In this document: positions 33,000 through 45,338 of the stretch, piece after piece | Position numbering within the stretch: position 1 is the first letter of the stretch | Layout: the number at the start of each line of letters is the position of its first letter | From: Sciurus carolinensis | Taxonomy: Eukaryota > Chordata > Mammalia > Rodentia > Sciuridae | Assembly: GCF_902686445.1 (NCBI RefSeq) | Contig: NC_062218.1 | Location: forward strand, 132,479,241 to 132,543,240 | Reading direction: 5' to 3' | DNA length: 64,000 bases | Translations under genes and position numbers: made by a program | Notes under the pieces: generated by a model | What the model was told of the DNA's origin: nothing | The model's input: only the letters and a program-made list of their open reading frames with translations | Databases searched by the model: none

Positions 33000-33769
33000 G
33001 TTGATGCTGCCATCTGATGATGTGGGCCCTGCAGCCAGGGGACCTGGGTCAGCCAATTGTAGTTTGATTAGAGGAGAAACAAATGTGCCCTACTGAAAAC
33101 AAAACACCTTTCTGACCAGAGTTAATAAAATTAACAGGTCAGTTTAATCCATCATGCTCATGCTGAGTAAAAGGCTGGGCCTATCAGGTTACAAAGAGAG
33201 AAGTCTTCATTCCACAGCTACTGGGAGAGTCAGCAGGTGAGAGCTGTTTTGTCCCTCTCCAGGAAATGCCCATTACTAAGGAAAGTCATCTTACCCCAAG
33301 TCCTGCCCTCTTCTTTGGGGGCTTTCTGCATTCCATTACTTTAGTTCCTAAATAGCTGGAATTACAGGCATAAAACGCTATGCCTGGTGGAATTTGTTTA
33401 TTTTTGATAACACTTCTAAAACTTTTCTGATATTAAAAGTCTCAACAAATTTTCTATGATTTATGTTTGCAAAGTGTATCTTTGTCTTTCTATCCTATTA
33501 TTTTTAAAGTGAGATGTTTATGATATGTAGCACACATAATAGTTTTTTTTTTTTTTTAAACTTGGTCTGTCAATCTCTTTTAATTGGACTGTTTAGTTCA
33601 TTTATATTTAGTTTAACTATTTTTCTGATTGGATTTAAATCTATCATTTTACTCTTAATTTTCTACTTTTATTATTTGTATTTGTCCCCAAATACTGTTT
33701 TTCCTATTTACATTTTTTGGACAAATCAAAATTATTTCATATTTCATTTTATCATCTCTGACAACTTAT

Positions 33770-33945
33770 TTTTCCTGGTACTGGGGATTGAATCCAGGGA
33801 TATGCTACATCCCTAGCCCTTTTTCTTTTTTATTTTGAGACAGGATCTAAGTTGCCAAGACTAATCTCAAGCTGGAAATCCTCCTGCCTCAGCCTGCTGA
33901 GTCACTGGGATTACAGATGTGGGCCTCTGCACCAAGTCCTTTATT
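33770..33945 (-). mobile_element. ID plus 7SL-like dimeric SINE
   Basis: GGTACTGGGGATTGAATCCA, linker, then CCTCCTGCCTCAGCCTGCTG and GGGATTACAG. Confidence 0.75.
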
Positions 33946-34369
33946 AACTTTTTAGGTATAAATCTTTCTTTTCTTAATCACATTTTATTTAATTACTTAA
34001 TTTCTTATGTGGAGTTTATATTATGCATTCTTACATGTACTGTAGTACACGTTTGTTGTAATGACTCACAATATAGAAAATTTAAAACATCATAGATCCT
34101 TTTATGTTTCTTTCTGGCTCTTTTATCATATACTCACTTCTATGTGATTAAAACCCCAATGCATTTTTAATATTTTTGTTTTAAGCAAGCAATAGTATTT
34201 TAATCCATTTAAGGAAAAATAGTATTATATTTATTTATATATTTACTGCTTTTTACTCCTGTTCTTCCATCTTGTATTATTCTCTTTGGCCTGAAAAACT
34301 TTCAAGTCTGGTTGAAGCTACTGGAAATAAATTCTCTGGCTTTTGTATGTCTGAAATTTTATTTATTTA

Positions 34370-34655
34370 TTCTTTTTTGGTACTAGGGATTGAGAACACA
34401 GGGCACTCTAATAATGAGCTACACCCTGACCCCTTTTTTTCTATTTTTAAGTTTATTTTTATTTTTGGAACTAGGGATTGAACCCAAGGGTTCTTTGCCA
34501 CTGAGATACATCCCAAGTCTTTTTTAAAAATTTGAGACAGGTTCTTACTAAGTTGCTGAGGTTCTTACTAAATTTCTAAGGCTGACCTTGAACTTGTGAT
34601 CCTCTGCCTCAACCTCCCAAGCTGTTGAGATCACAAGTAAGCACCACTGTATCTT
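34370..34655 (-). mobile_element. ID SINE next to an ID plus 7SL-like dimer
   Basis: Two ID starts in tandem (34379 and 34470), the second followed by a 7SL-like half with an internal duplication of GAGGTTCTTACTAA-type sequence (34541-34575). Confidence 0.7.
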
Positions 34656-36194
34656 TTTCTTTCATTCTTGAATGATTTTTTTTTTTCTGGTTATAAAATA
34701 GTTGGTTGATTTTTTTTTCTTTCAGTACTTTAAATGTCTTTGCACTGGTTCTTTGTTATTTCTGATGAGAAGCTGACTGTCCATTTTATACTTACATCTT
34801 GTTTTCTTAGTCACTTCAAAGATTTTATCTTTTGTTTTCAATAACTTGATAATGATGTGCCTTGGTGTGGTTTTTTTTTTTTTTATCATTCTGAATGAAT
34901 TTCCCTAAGATTATTTAAATCTGTATGTTGGAGTATCATTACAATTTTGGAAAAATTTAGGTTTACCAAAATTTTTTTTAATCATCCCTTTTCTCTTTCA
35001 AAGACTTTTTAGACCCATATGCTAGATTGACATTGTCACATAGGTCTCTGATACAGTTCTATTTACCCACTCATTTGTCTTTTTGTGCTTTAGTTTGGGA
35101 TTTTCTATTGACTAGTTTCCCATTCAGGAATCAGCATTCTGTGACACACAGGTCAAATCTGGTTCACTGGCTGTTTCTATAAATAGTTTTGCTAGTACAT
35201 TTACATATTGTGTAAGGCTGCTTTTGTGCTAAACAGCAAGAGGTAAGTAGTTGTGTCAGAGAGCAATGATTTACTAAGCCTAAACTGTTATTATCTAGTT
35301 TTCTACAGAAAAGATTTGCCTATCTCCATTCTAGGTCACTGAATTTCTTGTTTTATGTCCAAGATACTGTTGATCCCATTCAATATTATTTCAGATATTG
35401 CATTTTTTAGGTCTAGAACTTCAATTTTATTTTTTTCCTAAGGTTTCCATTGCTGTGTTGCAAGTCTCCATCTGTTTGTCCATTCTGATAGTCTTATCCT
35501 CTAAATTCATTAAAGTATAATCTATTTCCAAATCTGTGTCATCTATAGGTCTATCTGTATTAATGATGTTTTCTTTTGCAGGTCACATTTTGAGACCTTA
35601 TTTGCATGTTTTATAATTTCCTGATTTTCTGTTGGACATTTTCAATTAAAAAAAAAAAAACCTGTAGACTGAATTAGATAATTTTCTGTTTATTTTGTTT
35701 TCCAAGAGAGGGAATACCCTTCCTTCTGTCAGGCAGCTGGGATAAGATCACTTAGATCCCACCATTAATAGAGTTGACTTGGTGGCTGGACCAATTTCAA
35801 TTCTGCTTTGGTTTAATATGAGATTATTGGTCTTCAATCCAACTTTTAACTTCCTATATTGCCACTCCAGCTGAGAATATTATTTACTCATATTAGGATT
35901 TGAGATAGAAGGGGGTTGAATTACATTATGAGTTCACATATGCACTTACCTATAGCAGGGCCCTGGCTATACTGTGATTAGGAGAGCTACCTTCATTTTT
36001 CAGCTCCATCTCTACTGTCAATTAGTAGAATTTCTCTGGGGAGGAATGTATAGTCAGGGTACTTATATTCATATTTGGGACACTTCCAGATTCTAATCTG
36101 ACATGCTAGTCCACATTGCCATTAGTAGTTCTTCTAGTTTCTCCTGCATTTTATTTGAGAATATAAAAGGTAAGAGAAATTTCTAGGAGTGTAA

Positions 36195-36365
36195 TTTCTT
36201 TTTCAATTTTTAAAATTGATTCATTATAATTTTACATAATAGTGGAATTCATTGTCAGATATTCATATATTAGCATAATTTGATCATTTTCATTCCCCAG
36301 ACTCTTTTTTGAGGGAGAGGCTCTTATTTCCCCTCATAGACCAACCCCCTCCTCAATAATATGTT
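36195..36365 (-). mobile_element. Short L1 3' end, antisense
   Basis: TGATTCATTATAATTTTACA and TTTCATTCCCCAGACTC match the 3' UTR style of squirrel L1 copies. Confidence 0.5.
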
Positions 36366-36539
36366 ATGTGTATAAGGAATATGAGAGGGGTATTATTTAT
36401 AGCCAGTGACTTGAGGCCATGAGCACCCATCTGACTGACCTCTGAAGGGATATGTCTCCTGTTTGGTGCCTTATCTCAGCTCACACATTTATCACTAGTA
36501 CCCTGGATAAGTGAGTTGCTGACTCAATTTAACAGATGA

Positions 36540-36630
36540 GAGGAGCTGGGGGTATAGTTCTGTGGTAGAGCACTTGCCTAGCATGCATGAGACCCTGAGT
36601 TTGATCCCCAGCATGCCCACACACAAAATT
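36540..36630 (+). mobile_element. ID SINE
   Basis: GGAGCTGGGGGTATAGTTC, TTGCCTAGCATGCATGAGAC and TTTGATCCCCAGCA. Confidence 0.8.
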
Positions 36631-36717
36631 ATGACACAAGTGAATAATTTCTTTCTGGGGTCAGTGTTGTCAGTAGGGAAGAAGCACCAGGGGATAGAAG
36701 GTCATTGATTTAAGCAC

Positions 36718-36870
36718 CTGTTGCATGTCAGGCATTTCACACATATTTCATTTAATCTCCCTAAAAGTTTTGTAAAGTTTTAATCCCAATTTGACAGACA
36801 AGAGAAACTAAGGCTCATAGAGGTAAGGCAACCTTTTTAAAGTTCATCTGCTTACGGTTGCTGCCTAAGA
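36718..36870 (-). mobile_element. MIR fragment
   Basis: TTTCATTTAATCTCCCTAAA and GAGAAACTAAGGCTCATAGA follow the antisense MIR order. Confidence 0.65.
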
Positions 36871-37058
36871 AGTGGCACAGTCATGGCTCATGGTAACTCT
36901 CCAAAATCTCTGCCCATTCTGTGAAACAGGACCATCTGGTCTCCAGGACAAGTCTGATTTGCAAACTGAGCTCAGTCATCCATTCCTCGATTTTCAGAAT
37001 AGAAGATGGAAGGGAACTTTCTAATTTTCTAGTCCTCATTTAAAGAAAACATCTTGCA

Positions 37059-37099
37059 AAAAAAAAAAAAAAAAAAAAGAAAGAAAGAAAGAAAGAAAA
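37059..37099. repeat. Poly-A with GAAA repeat
   Basis: Run of about 19 A followed by four GAAA units. The sequence AAAACATCTTGCA stands on both sides (37047 and 37097), so it may mark the tail of a vanished retroelement. Confidence 0.7.
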
Positions 37100-37939
37100 C
37101 ATCTTGCATGGTGTTATAGACCTCTTCTGGACAGTTATTGAAGTGACTATGAATTTTCCCTGGAAGCCCATGACAGAGGATGGAGGTCTTCCTCTTCTTT
37201 GAAAATTTGAATTTCCTTAAATAATGACTTTGCATCAGATAAATGATTCTGTTTTCACTGCTCTCTTTGAGTTGAAACAGAATTGAAGACAACTTTAGGT
37301 ACTGGAACTCAAATAACTGAGAAAGTCCTGAGTCTTGAGTCCTCCAAGAGGTGACTCTTCCTCTCTTTTCTGTTGTCCTGGTGACAATATGTATCTGTGG
37401 TGCTGTGTAATGAAGAAAAATCATAGTTATGTCTGGCTAACTTTTAAAAATTTTGTAAAACCTTTGTAAAGAACTCTCCTACACCCACTACTAAACCCTC
37501 ACCCCTTCCTCACAGCACCATAGCTTGGGAGCTGATAGGTCTGTCCACAACCAGAGCTGGGGAAGATAAATGTCGCAGGACAGCAGCCTCTCCTCTCCAA
37601 GACCATATGATCATGTTGTCTTGCCCTAACTGGAGAGAGTGGTCAGATCTGGAAAATGAGGTGGAAATGAAAAGAGGGAGCTCCTGAATTCTTACCACTC
37701 CAGCTGTCTTACCTTAATCAAAGCTCCTTCCCACCAAGACAGAGGTGATATTAGACAAGGAATATAGGAAGTTTCCCATGGTAGGGAAGCCTGGAAGCCT
37801 CTTGATGCATAATTTCCATCTAATCTCTCCAATAAAAAACAAGTAAACCTCCCAGTCTGCTGGACCAACATTCTTGGGGAAGCCACAGCCTCAGCTGCAG
37901 ATCCTCTCTCCCAGAGGCATCCTACTCACTGGGCCGGAG

Positions 37940-38320
37940 TTCAGGGTTGGGAATGCATAGGAGATCCCTGCGAGGGTACTTTAGTCCGCATATTGGGGGA
38001 TGCCGGGTTTAGGCAAGAAGGCGCCTCCTGCTGGAGAACTACAGCAGGCCCTGAGACTCATCCTGGTCTTGGTAACATGGTTCTCCCCCTTTACAGAAGC
38101 AGGCAACTCTCAAGAACCAGTGGCCCGCAGGCCCGGTACGCGCGGTCTTTCCTGTGGGCGCGTTGGAGCTCTGTCCCTAGCGCGCGAGCCAATACCAGAC
38201 CGAGTCCACTCAGCAGCAGCGATCCCGGGAGGCGAAGGCTGCAGGAGGAAACCCAGAGTGGCTGACACTGTGCCCCAGAGGGACACAATGCAGAGGACCG
38301 CGGGTCTCAGAATCACAAGA
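37940..38320. promoter_or_regulatory. CpG-dense patch, possible promoter
   Basis: About 14 CpG dinucleotides lie between 38128 and 38245, including runs CGCGCG at 38141 and 38182 and a CCAAT box at 38188. The flanks are CpG-poor. It is not one of the repeats I recognise. Frames crossing it (38000-38467 and 37993-38265 on plus) are compositional. A promoter or first exon of an unseen gene is possible, or an LTR fragment. Confidence 0.35.
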
Positions 38321-38699
38321 CTATGTTTATTTCCTCACTACCTGTCACAATTCTACAGAATTGTGGCATTTGTCAGTCACCAGGGCAACAGAAAGAGGGA
38401 GGAAGTGGTCAACTTTTCTTGGAGACTTAGGACTTTCATCCTCCATTATATCAGTCCCAAAGCTTAATGGTTGTCCCCCATTCTGCTTTGACTCAAAGAG
38501 ACGTTGAAAACAGCAAAAACAACATCTAAAGAGAACCAGATATTCAAAATAGAGAAAGACCTCCACCTCCTGCCCAGGCCTCCAGGGAAAAATTCAGAAT
38601 TCCCTCAACTGTTACCAGAAGTCCCCAAAATTATATGGGGAGGGAACTAGGGCTAGTGTTAATTTCTTTGTCAAAACAACATTACTATGGGTCTTGCAA

Positions 38700-38806
38700 T
38701 TGCTTTCATGGGGTAGTGATGGTGGTTTGTGACTCTGTGATAGAGTGCTTGCCTAGCATGCTTGAGACCCTGGGTTTGATTCCCAGTATACACAAACAAA
38801 AAAACT
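38700..38806 (+). mobile_element. ID SINE
   Basis: GAGTGCTTGCCTAGCATGC and GGGTTTGATTCCCAGTATAC, with an A-rich tail. Confidence 0.75.
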
Positions 38807-39166
38807 GCTTTTCTTAGTTCCAGTAAGCATTGGGTAATTTCTGAACTTAATCAGACCTAGCCTTACACTATGGTTGCCCATGGGTTTATATGACTCTCCC
38901 GTGACTAGGAATAAATGGTTTAATTCACACAACTTTAGTAAGACCTAGTAAGATCTCACCTCTTTCTTTTTTTCTTGGTAGCAGATTTGGTCAGTGATAG
39001 CAAAATATAAAAATAAGAGGGGAAAAAAAATGAAAAGAGCTGGATTATGGTGTTACCCTGGCACACTAAAGTCAGGCTTTTAATCTCACACTTTATCTAA
39101 AAAATTTCAGATGAATCTGGGGTCTGGAATTTGTGTTAACAATGAAACAGTACAAGAAAAAAAAAG

Positions 39167-39724
39167 TGTTATGGGGTGCAACTTAAGAACAGACCAGTCA
39201 CCACTGAGAAGTCCAAATTTGAGAGTCTTTATTAAGCTGACCAGCTGACTCTCTCACACAATGCCCCAAAAAATGGCTATTGGGAAAACAGCCCTGACCA
39301 CAGGGTTGTAGGGGTTCTTATACCAAAAATCACATTAATCATAAGTGTCTGTTGCTATGATTTGAAATTACAAACTAACATCATGAGATCATCGACAAAG
39401 GGGGAAGTGGGTCAAAATGACCCTTACCTAGGTACAAACTAAAGAATGGTTGCTAACATCCACACAATCACTGTTCACATGGTACATTGTTTAGAAGCAA
39501 TAGGAATCAAAAGAGAGCAATTCTTCACTACATAGGAGTTGCCATTGTATTAAACATGTCACACTAAGTAACTGATGATGGGCAAAGAGGTGGGGTGTTC
39601 CCATGGGAGAAACTTATTTCCTACATAACATGGAACCTCAGAGCAAAATGGAGTCTATTTAGTCACTTCCCTTAGAGTTTGGCCTATAACATTCTCATGG
39701 AGCCAGATCTGTCAGCCCATCACA
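39167..39724 (-). mobile_element. Solo LTR, probable class I
   Basis: TG...CA ends on the plus strand (TGTTATGGGGTGCA to CCCATCACA) with a 4-bp AAAG flanking both sides (39163-39166 and 39725-39728). On the minus strand TTAATAAAGACTC near 39232 is the polyadenylation signal, about 65 bp from the LTR end. No internal sequence accompanies it. Confidence 0.65.
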
Positions 39725-39772
39725 AAAGTTTTTCTTAAAAAAAATTTCAAATTTACAGAAAATTTGGAAGAA

Positions 39773-39975
39773 TACTGGCGAGGTGCAGTGGTGCATGTAA
39801 TCCCAGTGATTCTGAAGGTTGAGGCAGGAGGCTCACAAGTTCCAAGTCAGCCTCAGCAAATTAGTGAGACCCAAAGCAATTTAGCAAGACTGCTTCTCAA
39901 AATAAAAAAGTCTGGGAATGTAGTTCAGTGGTAAAGCTCCCCTTGGGCTCAATCCCCAGTACCAATGCCCCCACC
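39773..39975 (+). mobile_element. 7SL-like plus ID dimeric SINE
   Basis: Sense orientation: AGGTGCAGTGGTGCATGTAA, GAGGCAGGAGGCTCAC, then GGGAATGTAGTTCAGTGGTA and CTCAATCCCCAGTACC, followed by an A/C-rich tail to about 40055. Confidence 0.85.
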
Positions 39976-40231
39976 CCAAAACAAACAAAACAAAACAAGG
40001 AAAAACACAATAAAACCAAACAAACAAAAACAAAAAACAAAACCCCAAAAACCTGGAAGAATAATATGAACATCTGTATTTTACCCAGCTTTACCATTTT
40101 GGAGCTCTTGTCATATAACACAATACTTTTTCTAATCTACAGTTTATAATTCAATATCCCCAATTGTCCCAGCATTTTTTTTTTTTTAGAAACCCCAGTC
40201 CTTCTCAGCATTTCTTTGTCATTACGTAGTG

Positions 40232-40425
40232 TTAATCTTTTTTTTTTTTTTTTTTAAATTCCGGGGCTTAAACCCAGTCCTTTTTATTTTAAATTTTGAG
40301 ACAGTGTCTTCTTAATTGCTGAGGCTGGGCTCAGACTTGCAAACTTCCTGTTTCAACCTCCTGACTCATGGGGATTACAAGTGTGTGCTTCTGTGTCTGT
40401 GCCACTGTGCCCAACTGATGTTGAT
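40232..40425 (-). mobile_element. ID plus 7SL-like dimeric SINE, degraded
   Basis: T-run, GGGGCTTAAACCCAG, linker, then GAGACAGTGTCTTC and GGGGATTACAAG. Confidence 0.7.
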
Positions 40426-41152
40426 CTTTTTGAAGAATACAGGCATCTTAGTTTACCAAGTGCCCATCACTTAGGTTTCCCTGATTCCTTATGATTATAT
40501 TAAGACAATGCAGCTTTCTTAGAATACTGAACTGTGTAGGTGATGGGTTCGTTCTCAGAGAATGGAATTCTGAGCAAGTGACTTTTGCCTCTTTACTATT
40601 GAGGGTTAACTTTGACCACTTGCTTAAAGTGTTCTCTGGTTTCTTCAGACTGTTTTCTCTTTCTTTAATATGTAATTATGTACAGATATTTTGAGGCAAT
40701 GTTAATATCTTGTTTTTTCTTAAGCCTTCTACAGTTAGATCTAGAATGTCTCCTCAAAGCAAATGTGTCAAAGGCTTAGTCCCCAGGTGTGATATTGGGC
40801 AAATTATATAGCTATATCCTATGCACAAATCCCACCATTATGTATAATTATATTGCACCAATTAAAAATATGGGGAAAAAAAAGGTTTGGTCCCCAGATT
40901 GGCCCTATTGGGAAGTGGTGGAACCTTTAAGAGGTGGAAACTGAGAGAAGTTTTAGGTCACAGGGAGTGTGCCCTCAAAGGGAATCGTGGGACCTACTCT
41001 TTCTCTTCCCAGTTTTTTCTGTTTCCAGGCCGTGAGGTGACAGTTTTGCTCCACCACGTACTTCTTATCATGATGAACTGCTTCACCACAAAAGGACCAA
41101 AAGCGATAGGACCAACTGACCATGGACCAAAGCCTCTGAAACTGAGCCAAAA

Positions 41153-41240
41153 TAAGGGCTGGGAATGTAGCTTGGAGATGAAGTACTTGCCTATCGTATG
41201 CAAGACCCTGGATTCTATTCCTGTACCAAAGGAAAAAATG
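41153..41240 (+). mobile_element. ID SINE in MaLR LTR
   Basis: AGGGCTGGGAATGTAGCTTG and CTGGATTCTATTCCTGTACC. Confidence 0.7.
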
Positions 41241-41254
41241 TCCTTTCTGAAATC

Positions 41255-41432
41255 TTGCCCAGGCATGTGTATAATCCTAGTCCCTCAGGAGATTGTGGTA
41301 AGAGAATCACAAGTTCAAGGCCAACCTGGGAAAATTAGCAAGATCCTGTCTCTAAATTTAAAGGAAATTAAAAAAATACTGAGGATGTAACTCAGTGGTA
41401 AAGCACCTTGGGTTGAATCCCCAGTACAAATA
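41255..41432 (+). mobile_element. 7SL-like plus ID dimeric SINE in MaLR LTR
   Basis: CAGGCATGTGTATAATCCTA, GAGAATCACAAGTTCAAGG, then ACTGAGGATGTAACTCAGTG and GGTTGAATCCCCAGTAC. Confidence 0.75.
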
Positions 41433-41512
41433 TTTATATTTGAGCCAAATAAACCTTTTCTCTTTCTTACTATCTCAAGTAATTTGTTACGGTAACACAA
41501 AGATGACTAACA

Positions 41513-42372
41513 CACCTTCCCCTATCCTCTGCCATATCTGGCATTCATTGAATCTTCTCTGATTCACTGTTAACTGATGTATAGATGTATCATTGCAGGC
41601 ATAAAAAAAACGGCAAAGATGATTTGGAAGCTTGTGTATGTCAGTTAACTGAGACATACAAGGAAGGTTGGCTGTGTTTTTGCTCCAGCTCCAGAAGGCT
41701 AAGTGCTGCATTAGACAGTGGCATTGAGGGAGGGAGGCTGGAAGGCAACAATAGATACAAAGCAATGGATTATTGAATACAGAATATTTTATGATTTTTT
41801 TTTAATTACAAGACAACTTTTAATACCTTGGGACATGAAAAAGAGTACTAAAGGGAGAAGGTGCTCCCTAAGGGGAAAGAAACACAAAAGGGACCCTGAA
41901 GACTCAGGGTAAAGGGAACGCCATCACTGCAGGCACCTGTGAGCCAGTGGGAGGAAATACAGACAAAACAGGCCTGGCTCCAGGCAAGTAGGCAAACAGC
42001 GTGAGCCACAATGTTACGCAGGTTCCTCTTCTCATTGGCCTTTGCTTCTGATGCATTATCTTCAAGTGCCTCTGCTTGCAAGGCAATAGGGGCAAGCCAG
42101 TCATCTCAGCCCTTTCCCTTGACCTAACTGCTCTGCTTTTTCCTATTCTGGCAGGAGAGCTCACCCTGGTTACCTCTGACACAGCAATCACTGGCTCTGG
42201 CTTGCCTCCATTATATTCCTGGTACTGTCCCACTGTGCTGGCCCCTTGCCCTTCATGCAATGTAACTTAAGCTTATTTTTATTTGTGTGGTCTTATTGAT
42301 TAGATAGTTTTATATGGCTATTGTACTTATGATTAATGCATCCTTTTATAGACATGTTCTTATGAATACTTT
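41513..42372. other. No gene recognised
   Basis: Moderate GC around 41860-42200. The frames there (64 to 118 codons) do not resemble known proteins. Confidence 0.4.
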
Positions 42373-42575
42373 CTTTTTTTAGCGGGAGTACCGGGGATTG
42401 AATCCAGAGGTGCTTAACCACTTAGCCACATTCCCAGCCCTTTTAAAGAAAAAAATTTATTTTGAGACAGGGTCTCACTGCGTTGCTGAGGCTGGCTTTG
42501 AACTTGTGATCTTCCTGCCTCAGCCTCCCCAGTTGCTGGGATTACAAGTATGTGCCACTATGTCTGATCATGAAT
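42373..42575 (-). mobile_element. ID plus 7SL-like dimeric SINE
   Basis: GTACCGGGGATTGAATCCAG, ACAGGGTCTCACTGCGTTGC, GGCTGGCTTTGAACTTGTGA and GCTGGGATTACAAG. Confidence 0.85.
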
Positions 42576-42669
42576 ATATTCTTATAATAAAACCAGGAAA
42601 AATATATTATTGAAGAACACATTTTATTTATAATTCATTTATTATGCAATTGGTTTTTGTTCTTTTCTG

Positions 42670-42850
42670 AGACCTTTGCAAATATTGATAAATTTACTCC
42701 TCATAATAATCCTTATGAGTTACATGCTATTATTATAAACCTGCTTTAGCAACAAGGAACAGAGAAGCCAAGCAACTTGCTTAAGTTCACACAGCTGGTA
42801 ATTGGTGACAATCCAACTCTGACTCTAGAATTCCTGCTCTTGATCACTCT
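42670..42850 (-). mobile_element. MIR fragment
   Basis: Antisense MIR: TCATAATAATCCTTATGAGT, then CTTGCTTAAGTTCACACAGC and GACTCTAGAATTCCTGCTC. Confidence 0.75.
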
Positions 42851-44436
42851 TTGATGCTGCTTCATATTCTCATGAATGTATTTTTCCCATGACTTTCAGT
42901 CTTCTCCCTCTGAGCTTTGGGATGACTTCCTTCTTTTCTCAAGCAACAGTGATACCAGAAAGATGAAGATGACATAAACTGAACATTCCTTTTAAATATT
43001 TTATGAAAATAGATAAAAATTGTTAACTCAAATGAATCTTAGGTTCAATGACTTTGAAAATCAATGCTTGTAGGGTCCTCAGATCTGTCCCTTCTCTAAG
43101 AACCAGAAAGACCTGCAGTCAGGGGTGAAATGAGAAAGCTATTCTAGCTGAAATTTAGTTCTCTGCAGGTTCCATATGTCTGGGAAGAAAACTTCTGAAA
43201 AAAATGGGGAACCTAGTGGACTGAAGGGACTCAAAGGAGTAGGGACAACATCCCATGTGCCTAGGTGTTGATGGGGTGTTGAAATTCACTGATACCAGCT
43301 AATGGGAGCCTAAACCCCACCTAAATAAAGAATTCTCAGTCTGTAGGAAATAGTTCAGATCTACTAGACTCAGCTTATTCATTCCACAAATATGCAACAG
43401 GCACAGAGCAAATAGCTAGGGGTAAAGCTTTCAACAAGTTGGACCATGTCTACCCTTGCATTTGTAATCCAATGGGAAGAGCAGACATCAAACAAATAGA
43501 AGTAATATTACTTATCTATTACGCTTCTGATATCTAAGATGAAGTTGTGTCCTGAGGGACTGCTCTAAAACTGTTAGAACTCTTCTAAAATGTTGTGCTT
43601 TAATCTGCAGGGAGAGAGCTATTGATGGAGGTGGGCAAGGTGTGTAATGGGTTCCAAGAGTTTGAAATTGTGTGGCTCAAGGTCCCAAGGTGGGAAGGAG
43701 TTTAGACCATTAGGAGAATTGGAAGAATTAGTGTGGCTTTTGGCTACAAGGGTTTCCACTGCCTCAGGGATCCCCGTTTTCCAAAGTGGAACCGTGCTCA
43801 GAATCAAGCCCCACCCTTCCTCTGAGGGCACAGGTCAGTGAGGAAATGAGCTTCACAAAGTTGTAATTGAGGGTGAGGCCAGCCTTAGCATTAAAGATGG
43901 GTGAGTGGATGTACCCAAGGAGTCCATGGAGACCACCTGGGTGTCAGAATTTCAAAGATAAGAGTGGGTGGCAGAGCAAGGACTTCCAGGAGCTCAGGTT
44001 CCAACTCCTAGGCACACTGTCAATTCATTCATCTGTAATATTTGATGGAATCCTATTGTGTCTGGGGACAAAGTGTGACAAAGGCAGATATGGACTCTGC
44101 TAGTGGGGGACTGGCAAAGGACACAGACAACCAACACTCTAATGGTGAACCAATAAACATCACTTTCTGGGGGAGAAAAAAGAAAGAAATATAACTGTCC
44201 TCACTTTGCCTCAGCCCTTTCCCTTAAACTAGCTGCTCTGCTTGAGAGACAGTCTAAGGAACTTGAAGGGTCTGGGGAAGCCAAAAAAGGCAGGGCCTGT
44301 GGAATGGCATTCCATGTCAAGGGACTTAGAATTTTTTGGTCATCTAAGGTCAATGGTACCACCTGTGGTAGACTGAGTAATGCCTCCTCTCAAGTTTCCA
44401 CATTCTAATCCCCAGAATATATGAATATTATATGAT
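42851..44436. other. No gene recognised
   Basis: Apparently unique non-coding sequence. Frames at 43619-43831, 43647-43841 and 43867-44103 are 64-78 codons long and match nothing I know. Confidence 0.4.
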
Positions 44437-44787
44437 GCTGTGGGTTGAATTTCATCTCTCCACCTCCCCAACAAGATATGTTGGAATCCTCTACTGCCTC
44501 AGAATATGACTTTGTTTGGAAATAGGGTCTTTAAAGATGATCAAAGTAAAGGGAGGTGATTAGGGTGGATCCAAATCCAAGAGGACTGTCTTTGTAATCA
44601 GGGGGAAATGTGGACAAAAGGATGTACAGGCATAAACAAAAGAGTATATGAAGACACAGGAGAATCTCATAAAAAGGCAAGAAATAATGAAGATATCAGA
44701 AGCTTGGAGAGGTATGGAAGAGACTGTCCCTCATCCCTCAGAAACATCAATTGTCTATTTCTAGCCTCCAGAACTGACATGATAAAT
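44437..44787 (+). mobile_element. MLT1-like MaLR LTR, target of the provirus
   Basis: TGCTGTGGGTTGAATTTCAT, GAAATAGGGTCTTTAAAGA, GATTAGGGTGGATCCAAATC and TCTAGCCTCCAGAACTGAC follow the MLT1-like order. The provirus at 44794 entered its 3' end, and the remainder continues at 50922. Confidence 0.55.
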
Positions 44788-44793
44788 GTTTAA

Positions 44794-45043
44794 TGTGGGC
44801 TGGCAGGGAGCCAAAGGGTGTGCTTGGTATGCCTGGAGAAAAACAGGAAGCTATTACAATTGGCTACATGTATGCTTGAGCTCGTGATTGCTTGACCTTT
44901 AACAGGATTGGGTGGACATATCTGATCGAAATTGCTTATGCATGAGATTGCTTATATATAGAGGGTGTTATCCGAATAAAAAAAAAAGCTCCTTCATAAC
45001 AATCTGAGGTGTATGTGTCTTTATGTCCCGCTGGACAGCAACA
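44794..45043 (+). repeat. 5' LTR, 250 bp
   Basis: TGTGGGCTGGCAGG to CAGCAACA. TATA-like CTTATATATAGAGG near 44950 and an AATAAA near 44974 are embedded in a short U3-R-U5. Confidence 0.9.
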
Positions 45044-45045
45044 TT

Positions 45046-45063
45046 TGGTGGCCCGTATGGGGA
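45046..45063 (+). promoter_or_regulatory. Primer-binding site, tRNA not assigned
   Basis: TGGTGGCCCGTATGGGGA two bases after the LTR. It has the required TGG start but does not match the Lys, Phe, Pro or His primers that I can recall. Confidence 0.6.
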
Positions 45064-45338
45064 ACGGTGAGTGCTCAAGTAAGTAATAAAGGAGAAAATT
45101 TTTCACTAGCACAGTCAACTAGCAGTCAACTAGCAGGTTTCCCTATTCGAGGAAACAGTGGCCTTAAGGCTCCCCTAGTGAAGGAACTTAACAGAAGTCT
45201 GTCCCAAGAGACAGCAAAGGACGTCCTGTAGTAAATGAATGTGTGTAAGGTGTTAGTTGTGTTAATATTTTTGTTACTTTTTCTTGTTTGGTTTCTGTTT
45301 GTTGTTGTTGTGGTGATCAGAGAGGCCATATTATAGCC

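Larger units (their letters stand above)
33400..35670 (-). mobile_element. Old L1M-like element, antisense, with SINEs
   Basis: Antisense traces of L1 ORF1 and ORF2 ends, for example TGATAATGATGTGCCTTGGTG near 34850, a hallmark of L1 ORF1 antisense. Two dimeric SINEs are nested in it. Confidence 0.5.
40760..41512 (+). mobile_element. ERVL-MaLR-type LTR broken by two SINEs
   Basis: Start TTAGTCCCCAGGTGTGAT, then TGGAACCTTTAAGAGGTGGA, CATGATGAACTGCTTCACC and CTCTGAAACTGAGCC. After the SINE block it resumes with GAGCCAAATAAACC and ends in TAACACAAAGATGACTAAC. Confidence 0.6.

Noticed and set aside
32121..33056. 311-codon frame on the minus strand opposite the olfactory receptor
   Set aside because: It mirrors the GC-rich coding strand, is His/Glu-rich in a way typical of antisense OR translation, and has no protein-family features.
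38000..38467. 155-codon frame over the CpG cluster
   Set aside because: Frames on both strands stay open there because of base composition; no recognisable domain or codon signal.
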